DNA from: Persicaria tinctoria
Taxonomy: Eukaryota; Streptophyta; Magnoliopsida; Caryophyllales; Polygonaceae
Assembly: GCA_037127255.1 (NCBI GenBank)
Contig: JBANSL010000006.1
Location: forward strand, 81,496,350 to 81,560,349
Length of the DNA stretch: 64,000 nucleotides
Reading direction: 5' to 3'
The stretch's first letter is position 1; each line of letters opens with the position of its first letter. The notes under the pieces are model-generated. The model made no database searches, was not told where the DNA came from, and saw only the letters and a list, made by a program, of their open reading frames with translations. Positions 11,571-23,790 of this stretch are shown piece by piece. The translations under genes were made by a program, and so were the position numbers.

Positions 11571-12372
11571 CTCATGCTCTTGTTCGAGAGTGTGCTTGTT
11601 GGTGTTTAGTCAATTAGGTTTAGGTATAGATTTTAATTTTTACTTACATTTCTAGTTGATTTTTCGTAGGCGGTATGGATGAATGTGTGAAATAAAATAA
11701 AAGGTGACACCTATGATTATATTCTTCCATTCTTCTTCTTTTCTTCCATAGATCTTTGTAACTCATTCTCATGTCATAGGGATTCATTTTTACTCTTGAT
11801 GCTAAAGAATTGGAGCGTGCTCACAAGTAGAATTTTGATCATCCTGATAATCCACTACACTTCTAATTCTTTATTCTACTTCTTTGAAGGCCTATCTCAT
11901 ATGCTTAGTAAATTGTATTGGTTGTGTTTAAATTTAGATGCTTTTTGTTATTGAAAAAAACTTTTAAAATATATGGTAAAGCCCGAAAGTGGACAACATA
12001 TCCAAGTTCCCATTTATAATTTTAAGACTCGTCAATGGCGTAGTGATACTTTCAAGTAATTAAGTATGTGCTACTTGTTGCATTCAATAATAAAGAACTT
12101 TTGTCAATCCATCACCATTAAGACTTTATCCCTTTCTATTGACATTTTAGTTAAGTGAGTTACAGTTTGCTAATGTTATTCCTTTACTGATTGAAATGAG
12201 CACCTCTTTGCAATTTTTGTCACGTGTTTTAGTTCCATAAAATCATGTGTATCATTTGATCTTGTAATTGGAATCATTAACCCTAAATTACACTACGTAT
12301 TGGGCATATAGGCATAGAATTGCTCTAGTTCATAAATACAAATTGCTCCGAAGTCCAAGACATAAAAAGCAT
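11571..12372. other. Intergenic, nothing recognised
   Basis: AT-rich DNA with scattered stops in all frames and no element ends that could be paired. Confidence 0.35.
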
Positions 12373-12403
12373 GAGTGTTCATTGGCTTTACCAATGAACA
12401 CTC
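12373..12403. repeat. Perfect 13-bp inverted repeat
   Basis: GAGTGTTCATTGG and CCAATGAACACTC are separated by five bases. The block is followed by two direct copies of a 27-bp sequence beginning GTAAGTATTTGAGCC (12408-12434 and 12455-12481). Confidence 0.8.
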
Positions 12404-12528
12404 ATTGGTAAGTATTTGAGCCTTACGTTCTCCGAAGTTCAAATTTTCAATTGTGTAAGTATTTGAGCCTTACGTTCTCCGGTTTATTTTCCCTTCTTCT
12501 TGAGAATTTTTTTTATCTACTTAATCTT

Positions 12529-12888
12529 CATGTACTTTTCAAAAGAAATAACAACTTAACATGTTATCATTGATTTTTTTTAGTGGATCACGGAGCTAGT
12601 TATGCCAATAAGGCTATGTCCAAAGTTGATGTGAATCACTCATCTTTTTCAGGTATTTATGACATTCAATGCGCAATAAAATCCTATAGCACTTTTAATT
12701 TATTTTATCCGTGTTTATGTACTTTTCAAAAGAAATTACAACTTATCATTAATTTTTTTTAAAGTGGATCAGGTCAGGAAGAGCAAGTTATGCCAACAAG
12801 GTTATGTCCAAATTTGATGTGAATCACCCCTCTATTTCAGGTACTTATGGTACTCAATGCGCAACAAAATCCTATAGCACTTTTAAAT
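12529..12888 (+). repeat. Tandem duplication of an exon-like unit
   Basis: Copy A (about 12529-12703) and copy B (about 12716-12888) share most of their sequence. Each has a T-rich stretch ending in AG, then about 75 bases, then CAG followed by GTATTT or GTACTT, that is, acceptor-exon-donor geometry. The middle reads ASYANKAMSKVDVNHSSFS in copy A and a close variant in copy B, after a one-base shift at the start. The parent gene is not recognised. Confidence 0.5.
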
Positions 12889-13559
12889 CCTAGAATACTT
12901 AGGTTGACATGCACTTTTATATGATTTATATATGACAATCCATAGCTATGTGCTTTTGGAACCTAATTGACTAAGTTTATTTTGAGTCACTCCTGGAAAC
13001 TTTTATAATTAAAAAGCCTTGTAGCTAGTTTTTATTTTGTGTTATCCTTTGAATGCTGGTCTGAAGACTCGCTCCACTTTCAATTTGACATTTGTTAGGG
13101 GGATCTTTCTCTTGTAAAAACTTAGCTTTGATAATAAGGCTATATTACTATTTGTGAATTGTGATTTTATGAATGATCATCTTTTTTTTACAAGGTCATT
13201 TTGGTGAAGTTAAAATCTTCTGGTATTGTGCTATATATGTGGTATATAGTGGTGTATGTAATTGGAAGTTGTGGCTAAAAAAGAGAAGACTAGTTTTTAG
13301 GGCCTCAGATTTTGCCTATGGCTATCAATGTATTTTTGACAGATTGAGAATTACTATATATGTTTAGGTTTTAGAGTACTTTTTTAGAACTGGTGAAATT
13401 ATAAGTTGGTGATATTTTATTTATGCATAATGGTAATTGATTATGTGTAATTTTATTTTTGAATTATGAATTTTTAATTTACAATCATACAGGTGTATAT
13501 TTAATAATGGGAATTGATAAAATGAAATAAAATTGAATATGGATATTTTGTCATACCTT
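12889..13559. other. Intergenic, nothing recognised
   Basis: AT-rich. A 64-codon plus-strand frame at 13173-13367 has no recognisable feature. It may belong to the interior of the CACTA element ending at 13875. Confidence 0.3.
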
Positions 13560-13875
13560 TGTAAACCCCCAAAATAGTCAAATAATTGTTGTCGTGTGAA
13601 GTAAAAACCGCCACCACAGACTCAAACATCCGTTGCCAAAGATTTTTAATTTACAATCATAAGGACTTTTATGTGGCCTTTTTTAATGGTATTGTAGCCA
13701 TTTTTGTATTCATATATAAACCACTACATTAGCTATATAAAACCACCACTTTAGAACTAAGGCAGCGGCAGGAGATGTAGCGGCTATAAAACCGCCACAT
13801 TAGACTTTAGGGAGCGGTTTCTTGACTTCTTGTAGCACTTTTTAGCCGCTACAATAGCCCTGCAATGTAGTAGTG
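13560..13875. mobile_element. Right terminus of a third CACTA element
   Basis: It ends in GCAATGTAGTAGTG, the complement of a CACTACTACATTGC terminus. The preceding 250 bp holds short subterminal repeats such as AGCGGCTATAAAACCGCCAC and its inversions, which in this superfamily bind the transposase accessory protein. The element abuts the Athila-1 extra ORF at 13876, so it interrupts it. The left end was not found, and no transposase is visible. Confidence 0.65.
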
Positions 13876-14634
13876 ACTAATACCACCCTTACCTCGATGG
13901 CTCACTGTCGATAAGTGGTGAATAAGAAAACCGGTTGAGTTGACTGGCATCCTTCTCAAATAACCCGCTATCATCACCAACTCCTTCATTGGGAAATTGT
14001 TTTCTCCATTTGCCCGCCCGAAGATAGTGTGGGCCATGAATCGCTGGAAGATCCGGATCACCGGGTTAGGGATGCAGGAGGCCTTTGAGGATGAAGGGTT
14101 GTAGTTAGATCATGTAGCAATCTTAGACCAAAATTTATTCTGGCACCAAAAAGCTCAGCTTTCACATCTCGCGATATCATTATTCACCGCCGGGAAATAC
14201 AAAATTTGGTTGATTTCATTTAGCGTGAGTATCCGCTTACTTCCTCCTAGCTGAAATGTTCAAATTCCTTCTGCTACTTCTGGGCCCACACAAGTGTGTA
14301 CATCAAGTTTGCTCAAGAACTCTGGCGTGAGTCCCTTGTAAGTAGGCTCACTAAAAGATAGGAATTGATCCCATCCTAAAGCACTCGCCAATTTCTCTAC
14401 ATCAGCCCGAATGCCCAACTCAGAAAGGAAGGTAAAGTCCAGATGGTGTGTACCCTTCCACTCCTTTTCTTTCAACTGGTGGAAAGTAGTCAGATGTGAG
14501 GTCTCCCCTAGAGGGAAACCAAATGACTCCGGGGTCGACTCCCCTACTCTAGTGGGAGGCTCATGAGCTACGAACCCTCTAGACGAGGAAGAAGATGCAT
14601 CTTTCTTTATCCTTTGGGACACTCTCGGTGGCAT
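13876..14634 (-). pseudogene. Athila extra ORF (env-position, ORF-1-like), truncated
   Basis: The natural start is probably MPPRVSQRIKK at 14634; the upstream in-frame codons of the longer frame (to 14736) are hydrophobic and less likely coding. A Ser-rich basic head is followed by a globular region with GLTPEFLSKL and, further on, a SKASCIPNPVIRIFQRF segment and FGRANGENNFPMKEL. These match my memory of the conserved core of the Athila third ORF, a plant retrotransposon protein of unknown function that is sometimes called env-like. Two in-frame TGA stops break it (14260-14262 and near 14108), with no frameshift. The C-terminus is lost at the CACTA junction at 13875. Confidence 0.7.
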
Positions 14635-14736
14635 GACCCTAAACAACAAACACCAACAAAGCACAAAAATGGTTGACACGGCAAGGACAATGCTCACAAT
14701 AATGCAATGGTGCAATATCAATCCACACAACCACAA

Positions 14737-15594
14737 CCAAACCTCAAATCTGCAAAACTAGTGCAATTTAACTAGAAGCAAGCCAACATCCATCAATGCT
14801 AATGTCAATAAACTCAACAAGACAACTCAAATCAAGTTTTATAGCATAGATGAAAATCAACTCAATGCCTAGTCTCAATAAACCACACTTTGCACATTCT
14901 CCTCCAACATGGCATCCCAAACTATAAAATCAAGACAACTTCCCCAAATCAATCCCTTTCCATCAACAAATATAGCACAAATAAGGTTTAATTTCAGCCA
15001 ACAACTCCTAAATTAGAAAAATTTCTTCAATATAAGAAAACCTAGAAATTGGGGGTTTTGAAATGTTACATTAACTCTTCAATGGAGGAGAGAAAGAAGA
15101 GGAAGGGACTGAGCGGGGATGGTGGCCGGCGTGGGTGTATAGGGCCGACGGCGTCGGGTGACAGTAAGGTGAAGGCGGCGCTGGCGGTTGTGGGAGAAGG
15201 GAGGTGGAGGGAGATGGAACTCGTTCTGGGAGAAGGGAACTCGATTATGTAACTCGGGAGAGAGACACGGGATGGGTTTTCAGATTTTTCTCTCCTTTTT
15301 TTTCTTTTTTTTTTTAAAGTGGGATGGCAAAAAACTCGGGTGGGGCTAAAAAAAACTCGACCGAGTTTTTCTTTACCCACCCGAGTTCTTCTTGAAGACC
15401 TGTTCGCTACTTGGGTTGGCCAAGAACTCGACCGAGCTTCACATCTGTAATTCTCTGCTTTTTGCCCTCTTTTTTGAAGAACTTTTGTTTTTTTTTTTAA
15501 ACGGGAAATTGAAAAATGCAAATCTAAAGTACTCACCTTGGGTTGCCTCCCAAGAAGCGCTTGGTTATAGTCTTTAGCTCGACCCAATGCATGC
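14737..15594 (-). other. Athila-1 spacer between pol and extra ORF
   Basis: Non-coding. It contains T/A runs near 15300 and 15490, several ACTCGGG/ACTCGACCGAG words between 15320 and 15440, and a GC-rich patch (15090-15240). The 197-codon minus frame here is continuous only by chance. Confidence 0.5.
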
Positions 15595-17551
15595 TCACTC
15601 TTTGGGTTTTTGCTCCCTAAGAGCCAACTCCTTAATGACTTCTTTACTTGCTCCCTCATGATATAATTTTAAACGTTGTCCATTGACTTTGAAATCTTTG
15701 TGTGTGGGAGCCTCATAAATTTCCACAACTCCATATGCAAATACTTGAGCAACCACATATGGGCCAGACCAACGAGAGCAGAACTTACAAGGAAAGAGGC
15801 GCATGCGCGATTGAAATAGGAGAACCTTATCCCCCACCATGAATTCTTTCCTCAAAATGATCCTATCGTTCCAAGCTCTTGTCTTTTCCTTGTAAATTGA
15901 TGCATTATCATAAGCCTCAAGACGGAACTCCTCTAACTCTTGTAATTGTAGCTTCCGACCTTTGCCAGCTTCGTCAAAATCGATGTTGAAGCTCTTTACT
16001 GCCCAATATGCTTGGTGCTCTAGCGGCCGGGGAAGATGACATGCCTTCCCAAACACCAACTGATATGGTGACATACCAATCGGTGTTTTATAGACGGTTT
16101 TGTAAGCCCATAATGCATCATATAACCTCATACTCCAATCTTTTCTATTCGAAGCAATTGTCTTCGCAATGATGGATTTGACCTCTCTGTTAGACACTTC
16201 CGCTTGGCCATTTGTTTATGGATAATAAGCCATGGACACCCGGTGTGTGACATGATACTTTTTAAACAAAGCACTCACTGTTCGGTTACAAAAATGCATT
16301 ACCCAATCACTGATCAAAGCTATTGAGATCATGAACCTTGCAAAAATGTTTTTCTTCAAGAAATCTGTCACCACTTTAGAATCATCAGTTTTTGTGGGTT
16401 TCGCTTCCATCCATTTTGAAACGTAGTCCACCGCTAACAAGATGTAAAGTTTACCAACGGAGTTTGGAAATGGTCCCATGAAGTCAATGCCCCAAACATC
16501 AAATATTTCACAAAAATTCATGGGAGCTTGAGGCGTCTCATTCCTCCGGAATATATTTCCAACTCTTTGGCATCTACCACAAGACTTACAAAAACTATAT
16601 GCATCTCTAAAACGGGTAGGCCAATAGAATCCAGAGTCTAATACCTTTCTCGCTGTCTTTTTGGGTCCAAAGTGACCGTCGCATGCATAAGAATGACAGA
16701 AGGCTAACACAGAGGTTACCTCATTATCAAAAAGGCAACGGCGGACTACTTGATCTGAGCAGTGCTTCCACAGATATGGATCATCCCATACATAATACCT
16801 CGATTCATTGCGTAGCCTATCTTTTTTAGCCTTGGAGAAAGCGGGAGGAGTCTCACCTATTGCAAGAAATTTCACAATGTGGGTATACCATGGCTTCATA
16901 GCTTGGATGACGAACAATGTATCTTCAGGGAATGTTCCTTGAATAGGTTCTTGTCATTGGCACTTGTCATCCTCCTGGATAAGCCTACTGAGATGATCTG
17001 CTACCTAGTTTTCGACGCCTTTCTTATCCTTGATCTCGATGTTGAACTCGCTCAATAGCAAGATCCACCTGATCAACCTTGGCTTCACCTCCTTCTTTGT
17101 AAATAGATAATGAAGAGCTGCATGATCTGTATATACTATCACCTTTGTGCCAAGTAAATAGGATATGAATTTCTCTAATGAGAAAACCACTGCTAGGAGC
17201 TCTTTTTCTATAGTGGAGTAGTTCCTCTGCGCACCAGTCAGAGTCATGGACGCATAATATATCACATTAGACTATATCCCATTCTTTTGCCCCAGAACAG
17301 CCCCAATAGCGTAGTCACTCAAGTCGCATATGATCTCAAATGGTAGAGACCAATCTGGTGCCTGAATGATCGACGCACTAACCAGACGCTTCTTCAGCTC
17401 ATCGAACGCCTTCTTACACTCTCCATTAAAGTCAAACACCACATCCTTTTTCAGCAGCTCGTACAGGGGAGAGGAAATCTTGGAGAAATCTTTAATAAAC
17501 CTGCGATAAAAACCTGCATGGCCTAGAAAAGAGTGGACTTCGCACATGTTA
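15595..17551 (-). pseudogene. Athila-1 pol: end of RT, RNase H and integrase
   Basis: One continuous minus-strand frame is broken only by stop codons at 17272-17274, 17005-17007, 16954-16956 and 16216-16218, with no frameshift. In order: the RT thumb/connection (RSFLGHA-like motif at 17547-17500), RNase H (CDLSDYAIGAVLGQ, then [20 protein letters not shown] and [11 protein letters not shown]), a linker, the integrase zinc-binding region (a CHSYACDGHFGPKK stretch with CKSCGRC), then the catalytic core with the first Asp in WGIDFMGPF, the second in ISDWVMHFCN and the Glu in [11 protein letters not shown], and a GPYVV C-terminal domain. The stop at 16216 lies just before TNGQAE. In an intact element pol copies and integrates the retroelement. 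Here it is dead and cut at 17551 by LARD-2. Confidence 0.9.
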
Positions 17552-20500
17552 TGTAACGGCCCGGGATTATGATTCCCGAGTTATGTTTCGAGGGATAAAA
17601 CCCCTCGTTAGGATCTTGCGCTCCGAGTACAGGTTGAAGGTTTGAAACCGAAGATTTGTAGTTTAAAGCGAGATTTCGCACCCAAATCCTGAAGGTCTGT
17701 TGGAGACCCCGGGGTAAACCCCTGTACCTGTCCTAAGTCTACAACGCAGAAAATCCTTTTTCATGCAAAGGGCATAATTTCTGAAAACGATAAAACGGGC
17801 GTCACGGTAGAGCCGGGTCAAAACAGAGTTGGGAGAAATCCCAAAAGTATAAATTTGGTGAAGTCAGGGTTCAACACTCACTCTCCGCCATATGAATGGA
17901 CCCCGTCATAACAGCACGAAATCAAGGAGTGAAACGGGTACCTGAATCTAAAAAAAAGAGGGGAATCTGGGCCGGGTCAATCATCAGGCCACTCATGCGC
18001 GTGTGTAAACACACTCTAAGAGGCATATAGTAAGCATCCTATCCCTAAGATGAAATGTGTAATGCAATACGGAAATTACATCACATATATATACTGCCAG
18101 TTTAATATAATGCAGGAAGCGATAAATGGATCCCCACTGAATGCCAAGTGGCATGTCCCTCTCCTACCTCCACCCTCTTCCGATAGGGTGGAGACTGGCC
18201 AGCTCGTGAATGCATTACATAATAATCGGGCGGCACGCATGCCCAACCCGCTCCATAAGAAATAATAAAGCCCGGAGGTAGCTTTCGCAATCATGCTCAT
18301 AATATAAGTAAAGGAAGTTCCATGACTCGATTGACTCAAGACGGGACCCGATGGGACTGGGTCATCCTATGACCCTAGCAAGTACTCTAGTTACTTCACA
18401 GATAACGGTCGTTCTCTTGCATGGACATATAGAAATCATATGATTTTCATTTTAGCTCTTAAGCGTGATTCTAAGTCGTATGGTGCATGGACACTAGCCT
18501 ACTATATAACACCCAGTGCATAGAGCGCCCATCATGAGTAAGTTCAAAGAACTTACCTTGAGAAGCGCATGATCCAAACAATGATCAGCAATGGCAAGCA
18601 ATCCAACAGATCATAGATCACCTAGTAATCCCATAAGTAACATAATATGTCTAAGTCTAATTTACACAAAGCACACAAGTCACATATGAAACATATAAGA
18701 TACACACACCAATCAATAGAACAAGTAACATATCGTAAATGTCATCGTATCGCACGTTCCATAAAGTCACATCGCTCACCATAAATCATCAACCAAATCT
18801 TCATGCTCATACTCATCATATCCGCATATATCCCAACAGTTCATCACACTCATAAAGCATATAATTTGTTCGATAATATTCTACTAACTCGTCACGATCA
18901 TATAACCTTTTAACCTCTTATAATAAATCACCACAAGTAATGCTATTAGTTACACATATCATGCCGTTAGTCAACTGATCATATCATCATGCTAGTTAGT
19001 CATGGAATAAGTCATATCCCCAAGTTAGTCTAAAGCCGTTTCAAAATCCGAGTCAAACGGTTAAAAATCCCAATTCTTAAAAATGTTAGCAGAACCCTTT
19101 TTTAATTACGTAATACATCATTTCCTAGCTTGAAATTCATTTTCCCAACTTCTCTTTTTAAATCGACAAATCCGAAAATTTTATTTAAATCCCAAATGAT
19201 TTTATAGATATTTTAAGCACCATTTTATCAACACTTTTATAGAGTATTTATAAATCCTCTATGAAATAATTCCAATCCATTTGTATTCGATGAAACCAAC
19301 CCTTTATAAATCTCCCGAAATAATATTTTGTCTTTTAAATCCTCAAATATTATATAATAATTTAAATACCGCTAATTAATTATATAATAAACGGACCAAC
19401 CCGAACTGAACCAAGTTAGTTAATCCCCAAACCAGTTTAAATAAATAACAATTATATATATGTTAGTGAAAGGGGGGCCCACACGCCATGTCAGCTTCAT
19501 CATCCTCCCAATTCAAAAATATCATCCCGCCATCTTCTTCCCCACTCGACGGAGCTCCCTCTCCGGCGTCGTTCTGGCCTCCCGCCTAGCCATGGCTCAC
19601 CGGCTCTGACTCCATGGTACCGCCCAGCTCGCTCGCTCCCTCTTTCACATGCCCGATGCTCTCGCTCTCTCCTCGCTCTCTCCAACACTCTCGCGTACGC
19701 GCGCTCTCGCCTCGCTCCCGCTGCGCTCGTCCTCGCCGGAGCTCTCGCAATCGACAAAGCTTCCCACGCTCAGCACTCGCTCACTCTCCCCGACTACTCT
19801 AAGCGGAAAAGGAGGCACGAATTTGAAATAAGGAAGGAAACGAAGCTACGGGAGCTCACCAAGGTGATTTTGCGGACGTCGGAGCTCTCGATCGGAGTTC
19901 TGGGCATCGTTGGTGGCTCGCGATAGCTCATCGCACCTGCACCGGACATGAGTGAGTGTGATGGAGGAACTGCTATTTGGATCGGAAACAAAGGAGAACG
20001 GCTTACCGGAAGATTTGTTCACGCTCGAACGGAGGCGTCGAAGCCTCGGTCGCTCGGTGGTGGCGTTGAGAGCTCCTTGAGATGCCTCGGGGCACCGTTG
20101 GACGACGAGTGAGATGGAGTATAGCTGATGTGGCTCAAAGGGAGGAGGATGAAGAGAGATTGGTGATGGTGTCGATCGGAGGGAGCAGAAACGTTGGTGA
20201 TGAAGAACAATTGTGATGATGGTGGTGGTGAACCGATGGGGAAGGAGGAAAGGGATGGTGTACGGCTCAGCAGTAGGTGATGGTGAATCAAATGGGGAAG
20301 GTGAAGAGGAGATGGGGATGTCGATGGTGATGGGGAGTAGGTGAAAGTGATGGGTTCATTTGAAGGGTAAGGTGAGTGATGGAAGTGGGCGAGGAATTGT
20401 GTGTTGAATTGGGTAACCAATACCCGAAAATAAATCCCGAATACGTTAATTTTGAATTCCGCAATTAGATTTTAAATGTTAGTTTTCCCGACTCTTGCTC

Positions 20501-20702
20501 TATCGATCAATTAGATTTTTAAAATCGACAAGGATATCGCCATCCAATAATTATTTTGGATGTTCGAGGTAAAATGATGGAAATTATTCGTGAAATTTTA
20601 TATTCCGGTCGGAATCCGCTAAACGAGTTTTAAAACAAATTTAATTTCATTTTTAATTCTCTTTTTCTGAAAAATTAGGATTTGAAAATCCGAGCCTTTA
20701 CA
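17552..20702 (-). repeat. 3' LTR of LARD-2 (3151 bp)
   Basis: On the plus strand it reads TGTAACGGCCCGGG at the left and CCGAGCCTTTACA at the right, the exact complement of the LARD-1 LTR ends. The central GC-rich block (about 19500-20350) corresponds to 7740-8690 of LARD-1. The reading frames seen there differ from those in LARD-1. Confidence 0.9.
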
Positions 20703-22398
20703 TTATCCACCTCTAAAAACAAGTCTCGTCCCCGATACTAAAATAATCTTAAAACAGGGGATGAAGTTTGTAATTGGTGAGTCCAAGGATCATGTCATTG
20801 ATCCCGTAAGCACCTCATAAGTGCCTCTATGAGATCCTCACAGTACCGTTGTCATAATCATAATATCTCAAATAGATCGTAGTAAGAATGTAATATGGGC
20901 CCATACCACATCCTTACTCCGACTTCTCAGCTATATCATAACTCAAAAAGCATTACAACATCCCTACTAGGTCTTAGCAAGTAGTCTATAGGGGCCCCTA
21001 TAACATGCATGTATCCACTTCGTGGGGCGCCATAAAGCAAGCTCGGTTAGAAAATTTCAAGAGGGTCCTTAGTTTGAAAAGGTTTGGTCTCAAAATCATT
21101 GAAGTTATCAATCGCGTTCGATTTCTCTAAATCCAACTCAATCCTTTTTAAACACCATTCAAAATCCCTTAACCCGATGTTAGTCAAGCAAGTTCGAAAT
21201 TCAGGAGGTGGAATCATCCACCTCTAAGGGCTAACCCCAAATTTCCTTCCTAGGTCCCAAGTCAAAATCAAATTCATTAATTCAGTTCTATCATACTAGC
21301 AATTCTAATTCAAGGCATCATATATCATAACAATTGTATCACACCTTCATAATAAGGTCATAATCATGTCACAGATAGTCACATATCATAACATATCTAG
21401 CATAATATCATACGGAGTAGGATTCATCATATCAATCATATCAATCAGATAAGCATATCATACTTATGCCAACTACCAAGCATCATCACATTAGAGGCAA
21501 ACAAAGACTTCCGCACGTCAGCATTTCATCAAGTTCAGGGGATAATTATTGTTAGTACTAACAACTCACTATCACCTATGACAATACATCAAGGAATATC
21601 ATCACCGTCTAAAGCATAGAATTCGCACAATACTACCCCAAATAAAGCATTCACTAGGTTACATCCTCAAGAGAATCTTCCTTCAACTACCATCCATAAC
21701 AAGACACGACCACTACTCCTTATATTTTGCATCAAGGTCATTCTTATATAGGTCTACCAACTCAATCGAATACTAATTATAAACCCCATTGCATCTCTCT
21801 CATAATATACTCTCTAGCCTCACAAATGTCCGCAATCAAGGTCAATTACCCCAAACCAATTATTAAGCATCCCAAGTCTTATGCCATCAAGCCATCTAAG
21901 AACCAACCTACTTCGACATCCCGACCTTAAATCCTACTCGACCACCTAAAACCATATCTCGGAGTTCCCGATTGCACAATTTCCTTATTCCGACAAGCCT
22001 AACAACTCGATCGACTACCAAGACTCTCTATAAAACAAACCCTCATCCTATAGGTCCTCTACCCGTCTCATCTTCACCTTCTAAGAGAAATCTCAAGTCA
22101 CCTCAACTGAACTGCTCTCTCGATCGACCTACATGTTCCTTAACAATCTCGCTTACTCTTCATAGGTCCTCAAGACTCTGCTTGACCATCATCTTCCAAA
22201 GAGACATCTCGAATCACCTTGCTAACATGATTACACTTCCCGCACCACTAACCACTCTCACTTACCATCCACCTCTAAGTAACCAACTCATACTGACCAT
22301 CTCACACATGTCACTCCCGACCAACTATAACGCCGAAACCCATCTAGTGCTACTCCCAACTACAAATCACTAGACCCTAATCACTAGCACCTATCCTC
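20703..22398 (-). other. Internal region of LARD-2 (partial, non-coding)
   Basis: It aligns in reverse to about 6120-7432 of LARD-1 with indels; a block near 20960-21180 is extra. The TAGAGGTGGAT words recur (near 20707, 21218 and 22266, reversed). The plus strand is C-rich over G, mirroring the G-rich strand of LARD-1. ORFs of 67-133 codons here have no family features. Confidence 0.75.
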
Positions 22399-23082
22399 AA
22401 AGAAAAAAGAAAGATCGAGCTAGATGAAGAAAGAACGGGATTAGCGATAGAGGCGACACAAGCCGACAGAAGAAGGAAGAAAGGGAGAGGCTTCATAGAC
22501 CGACTGGGGAAGAAGAAGGGGAGAAAAACAGGTGGTCACACCGCATCCTCTGGAGGTACCGGAATCCATCGGATGGTGGTGCCAGGTATGTCTTTGAGAT
22601 TTTAAACCCCTTTCCGAAAAATAGGGTTTAATGTGTAATTGGGTGTGAATTGCTCAGTTTGTGATTGTGTAATGTGAAATACTCAGTAGTGAAATACTTA
22701 ATTTGTGATTGTGCAATGTGAATTACTCCAAAAATCATAAATTTCTAAACCCTAACACTCAAATGTTGATTTAAGGACTTATTCTTTTTATTCTTCCAAA
22801 TTTCTAATCCAAGGGACTTGTTTATCTTTTACTAGATATTTCTTTTTCCTTCGGGTCCTAGATTTTCATTGTTAGCGGTTATACAGTTGTTTGTGTTTCT
22901 AGACCAATGAAATGTTTGCCAAATTTCTATGATAGCTTAATTGAAATGTTTTCTCATAGTATGCATTTGCAAGTGCTTACAATAGATTGAATTATGTGAA
23001 TGTAATAATGTTTCATTTTTGTGTGCCTTTTTCGATTCAAAAACCTTAAAAGAAGAAAAGAGTGAAGAATTGTTTGGATGGG
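22399..23082 (+). repeat. Left arm of the long inverted repeat
   Basis: It pairs with 28996-29702. Read inward it resembles a gene 5' end: a GA-rich leader, then a GC-richer piece ending TGGTGCCAG followed by GTATGTCT, a good splice-donor context, then intron-like AT-rich DNA. Confidence 0.8.
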
Positions 23083-23466
23083 GTATTGACGTGATAGATC
23101 CCAGAGAGCTCTTTACTAAAATGCTGAAGAAGTTAATTTTGTCTGATTATTGTCTAGTCAATCCACTATGCATAATTGAAAGTGCTTTCCTTTTGACATT
23201 CCTGTATTATGTCAATAGGAATAAGATAAACCTTAATGAGATATAATATGAATCTGCTATGGGACTTGTCTTTAGGGTGCTCAGTTTGAGAGTCCTTCAG
23301 TTTGTATTTAAGTTTACCAATTGCTTCCTATGCATCTCTTATCACATTTTTTGGTGGTGCATGCCTGGGATTTGTCTTACAATTCTCTGAATGGCTCAAT
23401 TATGGAGAACTTGGGACAATTGATTTTTTTGCGTATTCTTTAATATCATCATCTAGCTCCTATTAT
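23083..23466 (+). other. Arm-to-tRNA spacer, no recognised gene
   Basis: It holds the rest of a 75-codon plus frame (23019-23246) with an FGWGIDVIDPRELFTKML segment that looks protein-like but that I cannot place, and a 77-codon frame that runs through the tRNA-like sequence. The spacer is not repeated in the right arm. Confidence 0.3.
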
Positions 23467-23533
23467 AGCCTATTAGCTCAAATGGCAGAGCATTGTGTTT
23501 TACAATGGTGTAGGTTCGAGCCCCACATAGGCT
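23467..23533 (+). pseudogene. tRNA-like sequence, decayed Lys-type
   Basis: The acceptor stem AGCCTAT/ATAGGCT is perfect, the D stem is GCTC/GAGC, and the T arm has GGTTCGAGCCC with one mismatch. The anticodon arm is shortened (TTGT-GTTTT-ACAA), so the whole is 67 nt rather than about 73. The remaining loop suggests a Lys(UUU)-like ancestor. It is unlikely to give a working tRNA. It faces the tRNA-like sequence at 23791-23860. Confidence 0.6.
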
Positions 23534-23790
23534 AACTTGTTAAATCACTTGTTTCATATACTTTCTAGGCAAAATTAACAATAATTGTGAAACATGTTTT
23601 ACCAGACAAAATCTACAAATATCCACTAAACCATGGCATGAGAAGTCATGGATCAGTTTGTATATTCAGTTCCAAGAGCCTCAAAATGTAATCAAACCTT
23701 GTTGTCATAGTTTTGAAACCTAGAATTGATGCATATCACTTCATTTGAAATGAATATAATGATTGTGTACACTACTTAAGAGAACATATG

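Larger units (their letters stand above)
13876..17551 (-). mobile_element. Athila-1: Ty3 retrotransposon remnant (pol plus extra ORF)
   Basis: On the minus strand the order is the RT/connection end, RNase H, integrase, a spacer and then the extra ORF. This is the Athila order, where an env-like or unknown ORF follows pol. The spacer keeps the Athila landmark just after integrase: CTTGGGAGGCAACCCAA on the minus strand near 15540-15560. Both ends are lost: upstream RT and gag are cut by LARD-2 at 17552, and the extra ORF is cut by a CACTA element at 13875. Confidence 0.85.
17552..22398 (-). mobile_element. LARD-2: truncated reverse copy of the LARD family
   Basis: A complete 3' LTR (17552-20702 on the minus strand), the polypurine tract and about 1.7 kb of internal sequence align to LARD-1. 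The copy stops at 22398, where the inverted-repeat element begins; matching internal sequence was not found right of 29702. The element sits in the RT of Athila-1, so it is younger than Athila-1. LTR identity to LARD-1 is clearly lower than between the two LARD-1 LTRs. Confidence 0.85.

Noticed and set aside
12291..12310. CACTACGTATTGGGC as left end of the CACTA element ending at 13875
   Set aside because: Only partial match to the right terminus and the 3-bp flanks (TTA and ACT) differ.
15066..15659. 197-codon minus frame between Athila-1 pol and extra ORF
   Set aside because: It overlaps the known non-coding spacer with the GGGAGGCAACCCAA landmark; no domain.
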